A stretch of DNA of 64,000 nucleotides from Paraescarpia echinospica (lineage: Eukaryota; Annelida; Polychaeta; Sabellida; Siboglinidae): the NCBI GenBank assembly GCA_020002185.1, contig CM034538.1, positions 64,052,333-64,116,332 of the forward strand, written 5' to 3'. Both the position numbers and the translations under genes were made by a program. Shown one piece after another: positions 35,390-48,723 of this stretch. Under the pieces are notes generated by a model. That model was not told the origin of the DNA, searched no databases, and was given only the letters and a program-made list of their open reading frames with translations. Each line of letters begins with the position of its first letter. The first letter of the stretch is position 1.

Positions 35390-38099
35390 TGGATATAAAT
35401 GTGTTTGTTTAAATGCAAGGATTATAGTAAACAAAAAGAAATGAACTAAACATTATGGTAGAAGATATTGACCCTCACATAACAGATATAATCGAATGCT
35501 GGACCACCACCGATATATCAAATGCCGAATTGGGACTGACAGGATATGTAATGTTTAGGAAAGATAGAATAGGAAGAAGGTGGGTGGAGTTATTTTATAT
35601 ATCAAAGAATCTATCCAGGCTTATGAAATAAAATTAGAAAGAGAAGCAGATTGCGAAGAAGCTGTTTGGTGTAACATAGTTACAGGAAACTCAACGTTAA
35701 TAGTTGGATTAGTTTATCGAAGTGCAAACATAAGCATAGAAGAGAATGAAAAAATACAAAACGCTACAAGCGGGACTGTATTATTATGGGGGATTTTAAA
35801 CACGGGCAAATACAATGGAAATCTCTACAAAGTATGGGGAGTGAGGACCACAAGTTTTTAGTTTTAGTTCAAGATACTTTCTTTTCTCAACATGTGCTAG
35901 AACCAACCAGGGGTGAGAATGTGTTAGACATAGTTTTGTCCTCACAGAATGAATTAGTTGACAATGTCAAGATATGTGAGCTACTGGGGAGTAGTGATCA
36001 CAACCAGATACATTTTATCATCAAAGTAAAATCAGAAAGGAATAGTAAAATGCCATATAGGAGACATTTCTACAAAGGTAGGTATAAGGACATGAAGAAA
36101 TATTTATCAGACTGGAATAACACACTGAAAAACAAGACAGCAACAGAACGCTGGAATATATTGAAGAGTGAAATTAAGTGCACAGTCGATAAATTTGTAC
36201 CCTTCAAAAACGGTCTTAAAAGAAACACTTATCGAAAGAAGCCATTAAAAAAATTAAATATAAACAAATGATGTGGAAGTCATATAGATGTACTGGAAAT
36301 GATGAAGACTACAACAGTTATAAAGAAGCACTTAACCAAGCTACAGCTTAAATGAGAAATTCAAAGTGAAGCTATGAACAACAATTAGCTAGTAATATAA
36401 AACATGACAGCAAGAGTTTTTATGCGTATGTTCGAAGCAAACAGAAAGAAGATAGTGCTGGAAATATAATATCAGAAGGATTCTTAATGGCAGAAGACCT
36501 GAATGAGTACTTTAGTTCAGTGTTTACCAGAGAAGACACTAGTTCACTGCCAGTACCAGAGGCTAAGTTCAAGGGGGCAGAATCACACTATTTAAGACAG
36601 TTAATTGTAACCCCAGAAATGGTAACTAAGAAAATAAGGGCTATGAAGGATAATAAATCATCTAGAGTGGATGGGATTCCGCCCAATCTACTATTGGAAA
36701 TTGTAGAACAAATTAGCGTACCGCTTGCAACAGTTTTCAATTTGTCATTAGAAGAGGGAGTGGTTCCTTTAGAATGGAAAGAGGCAAACAGTATACCGTT
36801 ATTTAAAAAAGGTTCGAGAAACAAGTCATAAAACTATAGACCAGTGAGCTTAACATCAGTGATTTGCAAATTATTAGAAAGACTAATTAAAGATCACATG
36901 GTGGATTTTTTTGTTAATCATAACTTGATAAACCCATCTCAACATGGGTTTTTAAAGGCGAGGTCATGCTTAACAAATTTGTTATGTTTTTTGGAAGACA
37001 TCACTATGTGGGTAGATGAGGGATACCAGTAGATATCGTCTATTTAGATTTTCAAAAAGCCTTCGACAAAGTACCACATCAAAGATTACTGCTTAAACTA
37101 AAGGCCCATGGCATAGGAAATGGTATAATAAACTGGATGATTGACAGAAGACAACGTGTAGTAGTTGATGGGGGGATTCAAACTGGAAATCGGTATTGTG
37201 TGGGGTACCACAGGGATCAGTACTAGGACCTATATTATTCTTAATATATATCAACGATTTGGATGATGAAATAACAAGCAAGGTGTTGAAATTTGCGGAT
37301 GATACAAAAGTGTTTAGAAGGATTAAAAGTGATGGAGATAGACAGCATTTACAATATGATCTTGACAGGTTGATCTAATGGTCTGAAAAGTGGAAAATGC
37401 TGTTCAATTTTGGGAAATGTAAATGCCTCCACACAGGACATGGGAACGAAGAGATAGAATATACAATGGGGGGTACTGTACTAAGTACTACACTACTGTA
37501 AAAGAAAGTGACTTAGGGTTAACCATTAGTGCTGATATGAAGGTTTCAGAGCAGTGCGGAATTGCAGCTTCAAAGGGAAATCAAATCCTTGGATTAATTA
37601 GGCGAAACATAATGTATAAGGAAAAAGAACTAATAATACCGCTATACAAAAACAATAGTGAGGCCCCATTTAGAATATTGTATACAAGCGTGGAGGCCAT
37701 ATCGCAGGAAGGACACAGATATGCTAGAAAGAGTACAGAGGAGAGCGACTACAAAAACTGAGGCATCTTAGTTATGAAATTCGCCTAAAAGAATGTGGTT
37801 TAACAACACTAGAGACCAGGGGATTGAGAGGAGATCAGATAGAAGTGTTTAAAATAATGAATGGTTATGAAAATATTGATAGAAATATGTTTTTTTCAGT
37901 TAAGAAAGATAAAAGGACTAGAGGACATGAAGTTACATTAGCAAAGGAGAAGTGTAGATTATATATAAGACAGTTCTCATTTTCACAAAGGACTGTAAAT
38001 GAATGGAACATATTATCTGCTGATTGTGTGGATGCTAGAAACGTGAATATGTTTAAAAATAAAATCGACATATACCGCAGAAAGGCGGGATACACATAG
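35390..38099 (+). pseudogene. LINE ORF2: APE endonuclease and reverse transcriptase, broken
   Basis: This ORF would nick target DNA and copy element RNA. The endonuclease part shows VCLNARIIVNKK, IIECW, GGVILYIKES, GLVYRS, a GDF word near 35788, PTRGENVLDIVLSS and LLGSSDHNQIHF (SDH catalytic block). The reverse transcriptase part shows SSRVDGIPPNLL, WKEANSIPLFKKGS, NYRPVSLTSVICKLLERL, HGFLKARSC, VYLDFQKAFDKVPH, GVPQGSVLGPILFLIYINDL and FADDTKVF (catalytic FADD). The C-terminus shows DLGLTISADMKVSEQCG and ends GYT-stop at 38099. Visible lesions include frameshifts near 35440, 35580, 35790, 37030, 37190 and 37700, and stops near 36269, 36829 and 37376. It is non-functional. Confidence 0.92.
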
Positions 38100-38186
38100 A
38101 TAAAAGGGTTGGACTCTCGATAAGCCAAAGGCTTCCTTGTCCACCTGCCACCTAGAGTTAAGTTAAATCTTGTTAAATATCAACGC

Positions 38187-38965
38187 TTACATCTAGCGCC
38201 ATTAGCTCTAGTGTGTCTAGCCCATAAAATAGCGTTCTTCAAGTCGATCGACTGAATTTGACTATACGAGTGATAGTTACATATCGGCACCGACATCTAA
38301 CCAGGTTAACACTGGTGTCCCTTGCTCGTAGATATCGTGCCTCGAATCGATTACCTGAATTTGTCGTCCCGAAGTCTGGTCACCCATCAACTTGTAAATC
38401 CAGCAAGAAAAGCACAAGTGATTCTTGTACATAAGATATCGTGCTTTCTGTCGATCAACTGAGTTCGGCATCACAAAGGATGGTTAGGTATCAACACGGA
38501 AATCTAGTTTAATCAACACTCATGTTTCCTGTTCTGTTATTTGATATTTTTTATAGCACGATATTCAAACGTTAGGACTACGCAGAGCCTTTCACACGCC
38601 CTGCAAACCTGTTCAACTAAAAACCATCTCAACTTCTCTGTGAAGCATTCAGCTATGCTGCAATTACTGCGGATTATTCGTACACAAATATCCGCCACTG
38701 TCTATGGCCAGATACTCAATACAGGGATCTAGCCTGGTTATAGGCCTAACATTAACGATGCCTATGCCTATTATATCGTGTGTTATGGAGATCAGCTAAC
38801 TTCGACTTCACATCGCATAGCTACAAACCCACACCCAAATTGGTTAGCCCTAATGTGTCTTGTTCATAAGATATCTTGCGTCGATGAACTTCACGATGTC
38901 TGGATATCAACAAAAATCAAAGCATACACTAGATTCACTGTCAGACACCGGGTACACCTTGCAAG
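38187..38965 (+). repeat. ~100-bp satellite, right part
   Basis: The same degenerate units as at 32590-33429. CTGAATTTGACTATACGA occurs near 38252, CTGAATTTGTCGTCCCG near 38355, CTGAGTTCGGCATCACAA near 38458, a diverged unit near 38799 and GAACTTCACGATGTCTGG near 38887. The first spacings are about 103 and 102 bp. CTAATGTGTCTTGTTCATAAG (38850) and AACACTCATGTTTCCTGTTC (38514) repeat the other conserved half. Confidence 0.8.
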
Positions 38966-40748
38966 ACTCCTCGGATGCGGACGATCGACCGCAAGTGTCG
39001 GCATCTGACATTTAATTCAGTTTTATTTCGTCCAACAGTTGCCGGTCCTTTTTGTATGTTTACGTTTCGACACTGACTCGAAGTTGAAGCAAAAAACCCT
39101 TTATAGCGGTGAATCTTCCACGGATAATAGTACTTTTTGAAACCCACGATAGACAATGTATATCCGCTGAACGCGCTGAGCAGATTTAGCCGGAAACAGT
39201 GCGAGGTTGTGGGTTACAAAAAATGCTTTGACTAGGAATACATGTAACATCAACCGATATTAAGAGCACCGTTTAACTGCAACTACGAGACAGCGTTAAC
39301 AAGTAAAGATCAACATAAATGTGAAGGCGACAGTTGCACTGAATAAAATTGAATTAGGGTCCTACTACGTTATGAATACATATCGCATTACTTAATTACA
39401 TTGACTCGACAGAGTGGTATTGCACAGCCTCATGCGCAGTCCTCATATTGCACCGTCACCTAAATCACCATTGTCAGCGTTAACATGATCCAACAGGAAC
39501 ATATCATTGTGCTTTGGATACATGTCGCGTTCCAGTCCTTTCGTTTATATCTCGCAGTGACAGGTTCGCTCTATCTCCAATAAAAATTGCTGAGATTCCA
39601 CGCATCCCGATACGTTCTTTCCGGCAATGTTACGTAAGCTCTAGTTTTTTCAGTGCATACCACTCGGTGTCATTCTTATTGCAATTATTTATGTAGGCCA
39701 ATACGCATAAAGTGTGCAGTAATAAGTCTGTCTCTCTGACTGAATATAAATCTGTCGGTATGTCCGTCTGTCCGTCTGTCCGCCCAGGCACCTGAGTGGA
39801 ACATGCCCATTACACGGACGACGAAGCCATAGATTTAATGGTCGTACACGCGACATAACAATCTATAGACTGTTTTTGCAATTCTTGTATTGCAGTTAAT
39901 CAAAGAAGAAAAATATGCGAACTGTAACAGGTGCACGTAATGGGTACTGGACTGGGCATGACGGGTTTCGCCTGCATTCCGTTGTGATCTAACACCACCA
40001 AAGGAAATATTGTGAGTAGATCTAAATGACGTTAATTATCCAGACCTAACTGGTTGATTTTTATTTTGTGTCAAGCGACTTACACCAAACGCAGTGAACT
40101 CTTATTATAATGAACACATGTAGGGGGACCTGGTCAAACTTGTTCTTATATCTGATCTATTGTTATATCCATAGGTATGCAAAACATGTTTTCAGAAAGG
40201 ATATTTTAAAGTTGTCTAAGCGGGAGGATCCTCACATCAGGAGACCATCTACAGAGAGTCAGTCGTAATTGATTGTCAACACCGAAATGACCAAAGTGAA
40301 TGAGCTTGCTATGGAGAAGCATAAGTAAAAGTAATTGATCATCCTGTAGAACTTTAAGAACTCTCTTTGAGAACAATTCAGTACAGCGATAACAGCTTCA
40401 AACAAACAACGCAGGCGCACATTGAATGATCGACTAGATTAGAACTTTGAATAAATCTAACATGAGTGTAACTAAGTTAGTGTACACAATTTCTACTAAG
40501 GGCGCACAACAAACACGATAAATGTAGGACTCGTGACATTCCACAAAAGGCTTCTTCCACACCTACTATCTGGAATGTGTTATTTCAAAGGGCAATTTTT
40601 TAGGCCTAAATTGAACACCGCGTGAATACAATTACAACTTAGACTTGTTGTGTGAAGTGCCGTGTAAAGGCAAACAGATGAATACATCACGACTGAGACT
40701 AACTGTATCCAACTGGCCTTGTGGTGATAAACTAAACATTACGTAAGG
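38966..40748. other. Unrecognised sequence
   Basis: About 1.8 kb with no supported gene. A short CGTCTGTCTGTCCG simple repeat lies near 39760-39780. Confidence 0.45.
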
Positions 40749-40749
40749 G

Positions 40750-40990
<241 letters not shown>

Positions 40991-41990
40991 NNNNNNNNNN
41001 NNNNNNNNNNNNNNNNNNNNNNNNNNNNNNNNNNNNNNNNNNNNNNNNNNNNNNNNNNNNNNNNNNNNNNNNNNNNNNNNNNNNNNNNNNNNNNNNNNNN
41101 NNNNNNNNNNNNNNNNNNNNNNNNNNNNNNNNNNNNNNNNNNNNNNNNNNNNNNNNNNNNNNNNNNNNNNNNNNNNNNNNNNNNNNNNNNNNNNNNNNNN
41201 NNNNNNNNNNNNNNNNNNNNNNNNNNNNNNNNNNNNNNNNNNNNNNNNNNNNNNNNNNNNNNNNNNNNNNNNNNNNNNNNNNNNNNNNNNNNNNNNNNNN
41301 NNNNNNNNNNNNNNNNNNNNNNNNNNNNNNNNNNNNNNNNNNNNNNNNNNNNNNNNNNNNNNNNNNNNNNNNNNNNNNNNNNNNNNNNNNNNNNNNNNNN
41401 NNNNNNNNNNNNNNNNNNNNNNNNNNNNNNNNNNNNNNNNNNNNNNNNNNNNNNNNNNNNNNNNNNNNNNNNNNNNNNNNNNNNNNNNNNNNNNNNNNNN
41501 NNNNNNNNNNNNNNNNNNNNNNNNNNNNNNNNNNNNNNNNNNNNNNNNNNNNNNNNNNNNNNNNNNNNNNNNNNNNNNNNNNNNNNNNNNNNNNNNNNNN
41601 NNNNNNNNNNNNNNNNNNNNNNNNNNNNNNNNNNNNNNNNNNNNNNNNNNNNNNNNNNNNNNNNNNNNNNNNNNNNNNNNNNNNNNNNNNNNNNNNNNNN
41701 NNNNNNNNNNNNNNNNNNNNNNNNNNNNNNNNNNNNNNNNNNNNNNNNNNNNNNNNNNNNNNNNNNNNNNNNNNNNNNNNNNNNNNNNNNNNNNNNNNNN
41801 NNNNNNNNNNNNNNNNNNNNNNNNNNNNNNNNNNNNNNNNNNNNNNNNNNNNNNNNNNNNNNNNNNNNNNNNNNNNNNNNNNNNNNNNNNNNNNNNNNNN
41901 NNNNNNNNNNNNNNNNNNNNNNNNNNNNNNNNNNNNNNNNNNNNNNNNNNNNNNNNNNNNNNNNNNNNNNNNNNNNNNNNNNNNNNNNNN
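40991..41990. other. Assembly gap of exactly 1000 N
   Basis: A run of exactly 1000 undetermined bases between a CA tract and a GA/CAGA tract. The round length suggests a placeholder. Open frames of 388-491 codons that span it consist of undetermined residues and are not genes. Confidence 0.99.
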
Positions 41991-42122
41991 AGAGAGGGGG
42001 GGAGAGAGAGGGGGAGAGAGAGAGAGACAGACAGACATACAGATAGACAGATAGACAGATAGACAGACAATCTGACAGACAGACAGAGAGACAGACTGAC
42101 AGACATGCAGACAGACAGGCGG
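41991..42122. repeat. (GA)n / (CAGA)n / (TAGA)n microsatellite after the gap
   Basis: GA-rich sequence followed by CAGA/TAGA tetramers. It differs from the CA tract on the left side of the gap, so the missing sequence includes at least one transition of repeat type. Confidence 0.95.
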
Positions 42123-43378
42123 TACTATTCAAACGATTCCCTGCAATACATAATCCCCGGTATAGAGCATCGATCAACGTCATGCATGACAGAAATAATT
42201 TGGTCATCTGTGGGTCATATCACGTGAATAGCCTATTACCAGGAACGCTGCGATTACATAAAAATCGTATTACAGTGTACAACATGAAGTGGACAGGTTC
42301 CGACTGGTGCAACGATATCACTGTGCACCCAGGAATAGAAATAGGGTTGTATCTGGCGACGTGCAGTACCAGAGACGCGGCCTTACCAATCGATTTAGAC
42401 CCGAGAATAAGCAAGAACATTTATCGGTTGTTTACGTTCGTAGTAGGACGCCGGGGCTAGATAGTTGCTCGGCAAATGAAGCCCCGGAGTCTACTTAGAA
42501 GACCGTACAGCGATCTGCTTTGAATGATTGATTGGTATGTCAATCGTGGTCATAAAATGGTATATCGTAAACAAAAATTTGCATCTTTGGTAGATCTCCT
42601 TGATTGCTAATGTATGCCAGACTTTCAAGATTTCTTTACCAATGACCACACCCTTTCAGCCAGCTTTCTTCTTTTGATGTCACTCGGCGCTATTGAAGAG
42701 TTTAAATGACGAAGTTCATTTTGCCATAGGCTATGTGTCAGTTTGACTTCTCAGATAATGACGGCAGCGAATCGTTTTGATTGAATGTATTCACCAGAGG
42801 TTCCTATAGTATAACTGGACGTCAGCATTGTTCTTTAAACCATACTTTTTCTCTAGCCCGGATGTTAATCTTCCTTTGCGTTCAGCTTATCGCGTAATAA
42901 TGAAATAAAACACTGCTACCTGACATTAACTGCACTGTGAAAATGTTCATATGATTGAGGCTCTTTAAGTTTTATAAATAAGCAACGTAATTACATTCCC
43001 GCGACGGAGTTTTGCCGTGAGGCACCGCCGGGCAGATATGGGATCAAGGGATTGGATTAGCCTAAACACGGCTTGTCGGGTCAGATGTAGTGGGTGAGAA
43101 AAAAGTGCACTTGGTGTTGCTCGGCAATAAAAAGCAACTACATGAAAAGAGAGAGTATTCGCCCCCACCCCAGCTTCCGTGGCATTCAGGTCATTAACCG
43201 GGTCATGGTGCTGACGTAAGGAACGGGGATGATGTATAAAACCATTCCCGAATTTAGAATCGTGGAGGGAATTCTTTCGTGGTGAATAGGATTAATGACC
43301 TGTTTACGAAAATCGCCAGGCAATGACCCGCGAGTTAATGACATAATGCATCCCAAATACTCGCTGTACACACTCAAC
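42123..43378. other. Unrecognised sequence
   Basis: About 1.25 kb. The 92-codon plus frame at 42182-42460 has balanced composition but no recognised domain or splice context. Confidence 0.4.
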
Positions 43379-43380
43379 AC

Positions 43381-43433
<53 letters not shown>

Positions 43434-43457
43434 CCCACGCACGCACGCACCCACGCT
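43379..43457. repeat. (CACG)n microsatellite
   Basis: About 19 tetramers of GCAC with three CCAC interruptions. Confidence 0.97.
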
Positions 43458-44292
43458 ATATCAGTGTTAGATTTGATGTCGGTTTACGTGTAATTTGAAT
43501 TGACGTCTTGTCTTCTCGATGTACAGCGCGGTGAGCATCTAGCGTTGTCGCTGACAGCGGAGACTAATACTTGCAAACATAGGTAAAGAGTAAATACATT
43601 AGTCGACAATTACTGCATTTCTCGTTTCATATCATACGATATATGATAGCAGAGAATAACTGCGTGAAAGATCGAGATAGTTCAAGTATCGTCAAACGAG
43701 CGGCATCAATCGAACGACCTGACTCCCGTCCCTAAGGTAACAAAGAGAAGAAGAAGAAGATCACGTATCATCTGGTGTCACATTGACAGTGGGTTCAGCG
43801 CCAACGTTAACGCGAAGACCGGAATCACTGAACCATCTTGCGCATAAATAAATACCAGATCAATCATGGCGTCGACAAGCGCGACAAGTACGCACGCGGT
43901 CGGTAGGTTCGCCACCTGCTCGTGAGAGTCGCCCTGGCGGAGGGTGTTGTGTCGTCTCGGGTGACGGCGGGGGGTTGTTTGGCCGTGGGACCTCCTCTGA
44001 TCTCCGCTGGCGGCGCCACCAGGAGCGGGGTTGTCACGAGACTGTCCCGCGACGAACGCCCCGGGGGAAGGGGATGGATGAAAACAGCTGAGCCACCTGG
44101 AGAGACCTCCGCGTTGCTCCACGAGGTCAGCGGCTTCAACGAGATCACAGACGTAGAACGTAGCACGTGTGTCGGTGCCCTGGGCTGTATCTCCGGGGGA
44201 TTATTGTGTCAGACAATACAGACGTTCAGCGAACATCCGGTATTCTACGACTGGCGAAATCATATGTACTTACACCAGGCAATCACGCGAAC
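43458..44292. other. Unrecognised sequence containing a GC-rich block
   Basis: Positions about 43900-44170 are clearly GC- and CpG-rich. They remain open in one plus frame (from 43922) and two minus frames (43778-44122 and 43864-44166). High GC alone lowers stop frequency, so the overlapping frames are not evidence of coding. A CpG island, exon or GC-rich repeat are all possible. Confidence 0.35.
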
Positions 44293-44293
44293 T

Positions 44294-44466
<173 letters not shown>

Positions 44467-44519
44467 TCACTCACACATAACAAGCAAATCACACGCACGC
44501 ATACACGCACACGCAAACG

Positions 44520-44780
44520 CGGTGGTCATCCGGTGTTTAGAACATCCGATTGTCGATCAAGGGGACGGTGGTGCAATTCCACCTACCGCCGCTTCGAAAC
44601 CTGTACACTTTCGTGAACCACACTTTTCCCCTAGTCCAACAGAAGATAGGTTGGTCCTTTCTACCTGGTGTGTGTCTCACAAGAAATACAAGACCCACTG
44701 AGGGAAGTGGAAAAGGTAGTTGTGGAGTCGGAATGGTGGTCTCTAACCGTCACCTATTTATTCATGGAATGATCTAACAC
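44520..44780 (+). mobile_element. Possible second tRNA-derived SINE family
   Basis: GGTGGTCATCCGGTGTTTAG followed about 30 bases later by GGTGGTGCAATTCCACC has tRNA-like spacing of an A-box-like and a B-box-like word. The downstream part (CTAGTCCAACAGAAGATAGG, TTTCTACCTGGTGTGTGTCTC) has no match elsewhere in the window. With a single copy visible, this could be a decayed tRNA-like sequence or chance. Confidence 0.35.
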
Positions 44781-45344
44781 GTTCCACTTTGAGATCACAT
44801 TCTTAGGAATCCACTGTTTTTATTGCAGCTACTAATAGTTAGTTTGTATTAACTCTTTTAGGCGCATAACACCAAAAAGATGCAATTTGTTTCCCTTTAA
44901 ACGTGGCTTTTACGTTTACTTCTTTCCAAACTTCGGGGGGCCAGAGTCAACAGATGATTGGAATCTGTCATGTTGTATTGGCGCTAGACGAGAAGCACGT
45001 ATGTCTAGGAACCACGGTGGAATGGAATCTGGTCCTTGCGATTTAGATGTGTTTATTTTGGAGAGTGTATATGTTACTCTTTTAATTGGGATTGTTAGTT
45101 TGGGGATTTATCCACGTGAACTTCTGCCCATACTTGGTAGTGGGGTATTTCCTTCATCTGTGAAGACAATCCTGAATTGATTGTTGGGGGCATCTGTTTT
45201 GTATGAATCTTCACTAATGACATTCCCTGCAACGTGTTAATGTCCGTAATGCCCTGGTTGCCGTATGTTAATTTGGAAATGAAGCTTCAGAATTACTTGG
45301 GTTTCTCCGTTATGGCTGTTGTTTGTCATTGGCTTATTAACATA
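44781..45344. other. Unrecognised sequence
   Basis: A 97-codon plus frame (44887-45180) has no recognised domain. Nothing else is supported. Confidence 0.4.
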
Positions 45345-45477
45345 ACACGATACATCACAACAATACACAACACGACACATCACATCACGACACGGGACAA
45401 CACAACACATCACAACACGACACGACACAATACAATACAACGCGATCCGACACGACACGACACAACCCAACAAAGCA
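45345..45477. repeat. Degenerate (ACACG/ACAAC)n tract
   Basis: About 130 bp of interrupted pentamers CACGA, CACAA and CACAT. Confidence 0.85.
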
Positions 45478-46300
45478 TACTGCTCGCCCGTGCTATTAGC
45501 TACGTGTGTGTTCAGAGCGGCCGCTGCTCGCGCGTCGATGTGTTCTGTTCCTGCAATAGTCTGTAAAATACACTTTCTATGGATGCGGCTTAGAAGAAAT
45601 ATTCACACACGGACTCAGAATTTGCAACAATGATTTACTGTGTGTGGAATGTCGTAACAGGTTTAACCAACCGAAATAAGTTTTGACGTAACGCTGCAGA
45701 ACCTTTTCTACCATTCAACACTGCGCTCTTATCAATGCGACAACCAGATGCTGACGAAATCGTTTTTTTAAATATTTTCTCGGGCAGGTACGTATGACCC
45801 ATACACAAAACGACCATTTATACATTAAGGCGGCCATTATCAACAGCGTGACTTCACAGTGAAAGAATTCCGATTGTACAGATATCGACTGTAGGTCGCT
45901 CGTCTAGTGTAATGAAATGCCCGAGTAATTCGACGCCGAATGTCGTCTGTGTTTTCAATCAGGCGATGCTGGGTGCTGATGTGTTGCGCAGGTGTGTGAT
46001 TACGCGACTGTAGCCCAAGAGGTGTAGAAACGGCACACGGGGGCCGACACTGAACCGTGGCTAGTAGTGCAAGCGGCACACAGGGTGCGCGAAAGGGACC
46101 TCATAGGTCGGTGGGAATACCCCGGCATGGGGTCGACAATTGAAACGCCTGCGTCGGCATGAACGCGATTAAAGCAGTCACAATACCGTGCGTGTCTCTC
46201 CCCAAGACTACCGTCTCTTGACTGTCGTGACGAGTAGGTGTGGAGTGGTTGTGAGGTTGTCACGGGGTAAAATGTCAGGTTCGAATTAAACCGTGCCGAC
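45478..46300. other. Unrecognised sequence
   Basis: About 0.8 kb, partly CpG-rich (45990-46200). Overlapping minus-strand frames of 79 and 109 codons have no recognised domain. Confidence 0.4.
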
Positions 46301-46990
46301 ATGGAGACAAGGGTTGACAAGGAGTGCATAGGGGTGACAAGTGGTGACTGTAATTTACAAGTGATGACAAGGGGTAACGATAGGGTGAAGATGGGATAAC
46401 TGTGGGGTGATCGTGGTATGGTAGGGTTGACAACAAGAGGTGAGAAGGAGTGATAGGGTGACTAGAATTTACATGGAGTGATAGGGTGATTAGAGTTTAC
46501 AAGGAGTGATAGGGTGACTAGAGTTTACAAGGAGTGATAGGGTGACTAGAGTTTACAAGGATTGATAGGGTGACTAGAGTTTACAAGGAGTGATAGGGTG
46601 ACTAGAGTTTACAAAGAGTGATATGGTGACTAGAGTTTATAAGGAGTGATAGGGTGACTAGAGTTTACAAGGAGTGAACGGAGGTAACGATAGGGTCAAT
46701 ATGAGATATCTACATGAACGTAGTGCAGTAACGATTGACAAAGGTAACAACTGAAAGCTGACAAGTTGTAACCGCGTGGGGTCATAGGTAACAACGGGTG
46801 ACAACGTTTGACAAGTATGACTAAGGGTCACAATAGATGACAAATTGTGACAATAATTTATATGATAATAATATTTTACACAGGGTGACGTCACAGACGA
46901 CATGGCGTGACAACGTTTGACAAGGGTGACAGTGGGTGACAGGGATTGACACGGGGTCCTGACGGATAGCAAGGCGTGACAGGGTGATAG
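46301..46990. repeat. GGTGACAA-rich field with a 28-bp minisatellite core
   Basis: Positions 46446-46676 are about eight units of a 28-bp repeat (AGGAGTGATAGGGTGACTAG plus AGTTTACA). On both sides, loosely spaced GGTGACAA/GGTAACAA words continue to about 46300 and 46990. The whole field looks like an old array of which only the centre was recently homogenised. Confidence 0.9.
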
Positions 46991-47532
46991 TCTTCAGCGT
47001 CCAACCAAGTTATAATTATCGTAACTGCGGAATGGCCCGCACGGTCCGGGGGTAATGCGGAATGCTACTCAGCCGTTGGAAGAATGCCGGATTCACCTCC
47101 CGGAGATAGCGCTACCTGGCTATTGTTGACACGAACAGTAACATGAGTTGCGCTAATTTAGCATCCACGCGAGTTTTCAATATCAGTTTACTTGCTCCGA
47201 CAGATTGCGAGCCAACGGTATCGGCGGCTCGTCGGAGCATGACGTCGGCCACAGGTCAGTCAGGTTTTCTGAGATGACCTGGAAGTCCGAATTTTGATCT
47301 GGAGATTTATGGTTAGTCGGGGCAGGAGGATCCAGGTAGAAGTGAGGAGTGTTGTTCGTGGTTCCTCCCCTTTTTCTAAACTTTTTGCCCCCTCTCTGTT
47401 TCATTCAGTGGACAGCCTGCCTCGAAATAAGCCCGTTGTTTGGTCGATTCTGTGACGCCAAAGTGGACGGTCGGTAGCCAGGACATCCTGGTTATTAATG
47501 ATGACGTGACCTTCTCCAGGTGGTTCTTCAGC

Positions 47533-47534
<2 letters not shown>
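46991..47534. other. Unrecognised sequence
   Basis: Two non-aligned minus frames (47183-47404 and 47401-47589) have fairly balanced composition but no domain. A GGATTCACCTCC word near 47090 faintly recalls a tRNA B box without a convincing A box. Confidence 0.35.

Positions 47535-47567
<33 letters not shown>
47535..47567. repeat. (TA)n microsatellite
   Basis: Sixteen or so TA dinucleotides. Confidence 0.97.
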
Positions 47568-47568
<1 letters not shown>

Positions 47569-48236
47569 TTTCACTGGTCGTCGAGGCACTTGGTGTTAAT
47601 ATATTGTTATCACGAATGTATTTTATATATTGTTATGGACATTAATTATAATAAATTACATGTATATATTACGAAAACCATTGGTTGCTTGTCGTCACGG
47701 ATTTCGTAGATGTATACATATTATTTATGCTGTTGTCCAAGGTTGATGTTCACTATTCGGCTACACCACACTAATATAATGATATCATATGTCGAGCGTA
47801 ACATGAACAATAACCATAAATTGTGGCCGTCTTTGTTCTTCGTGAATTCTTAAAGAAAATCAACTCAGAAAAGGAAAACACGATGGTGTTATCGGTATTA
47901 AACGTAAACTACAGCCGACGGTCTCCCACGTCGATGTCGGCTACGTTTCTGCTACGTATGTCTTATTGTGATTGACTACAGTGCAACACACACTCGGTGT
48001 TTTCAGCTTAACCATGCATTCGTAAAAACATAATTCACATGACGTATGTTTAGTTGCCAACGCACATTAATGACATCATTTGTAGATAGTTGGCAAATGG
48101 CATATGGCACGAGAAGCAGACCACCTAGAAAAATATTGCTTCTCCTTGTTCAGGTATGATTAATGGGATTGCATAACTATTAGCACCAGTCGGTGTTGCG
48201 CAATATATAGCGTACTTTTCCGTGTCATGCTTAATC
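47568..48236. other. AT-rich unrecognised spacer
   Basis: No gene or repeat recognised. Confidence 0.4.
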
Positions 48237-48472
<236 letters not shown>

Positions 48473-48723
48473 GCGAACACATACATCGTGAGAAAGAGAA
48501 ATTAACTCAAAATAAGTAATAATTTATCAGTTATAACATAATAAAATAAACATGTCCTTTTTCTTCTTACAATGTCTCTGTGAACCAATGGTGTATCGTT
48601 ACACCGCGACCGGAAACGTGCAGCAATATCATCATTTCCGCACACCTCCATCAGTAATCACCACATTGTAGATAGCTTAAATTTAATTCCAAGCATTTGT
48701 AAAACAGCCACATAAAACAACAC
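48473..48723. other. AT-rich spacer
   Basis: Nothing recognised. Confidence 0.4.

Larger units (their letters stand above)
33430..38186 (+). mobile_element. CR1-like non-LTR retrotransposon, near full length, inactive
   Basis: About 4.75 kb inserted in the ~100-bp satellite. In order: a 5' UTR (about 33430-34077), ORF1 (34078-35292), ORF2 (about 35390-38099), and a 3' UTR with GGACTCTCGATAAGCC, GGCTTCCTTGTCCACCTGCC and CACCTAGAGTTAA, ending in a TTGTTAAATC-type tail at 38186. The order of PHD-like finger and esterase in ORF1 and of APE endonuclease and reverse transcriptase in ORF2, plus a short repeat instead of poly(A), is that of the CR1 group. Several stops and frameshifts disable both frames. 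The 5' boundary is inferred from where satellite similarity ends and is uncertain by tens of bases. I could not define a target-site duplication. Confidence 0.9.

Noticed and set aside
47030..47110. tRNA or SINE head suggested by GGATTCACCTCC
   Set aside because: There is no A-box at the right distance and no second copy in the window.
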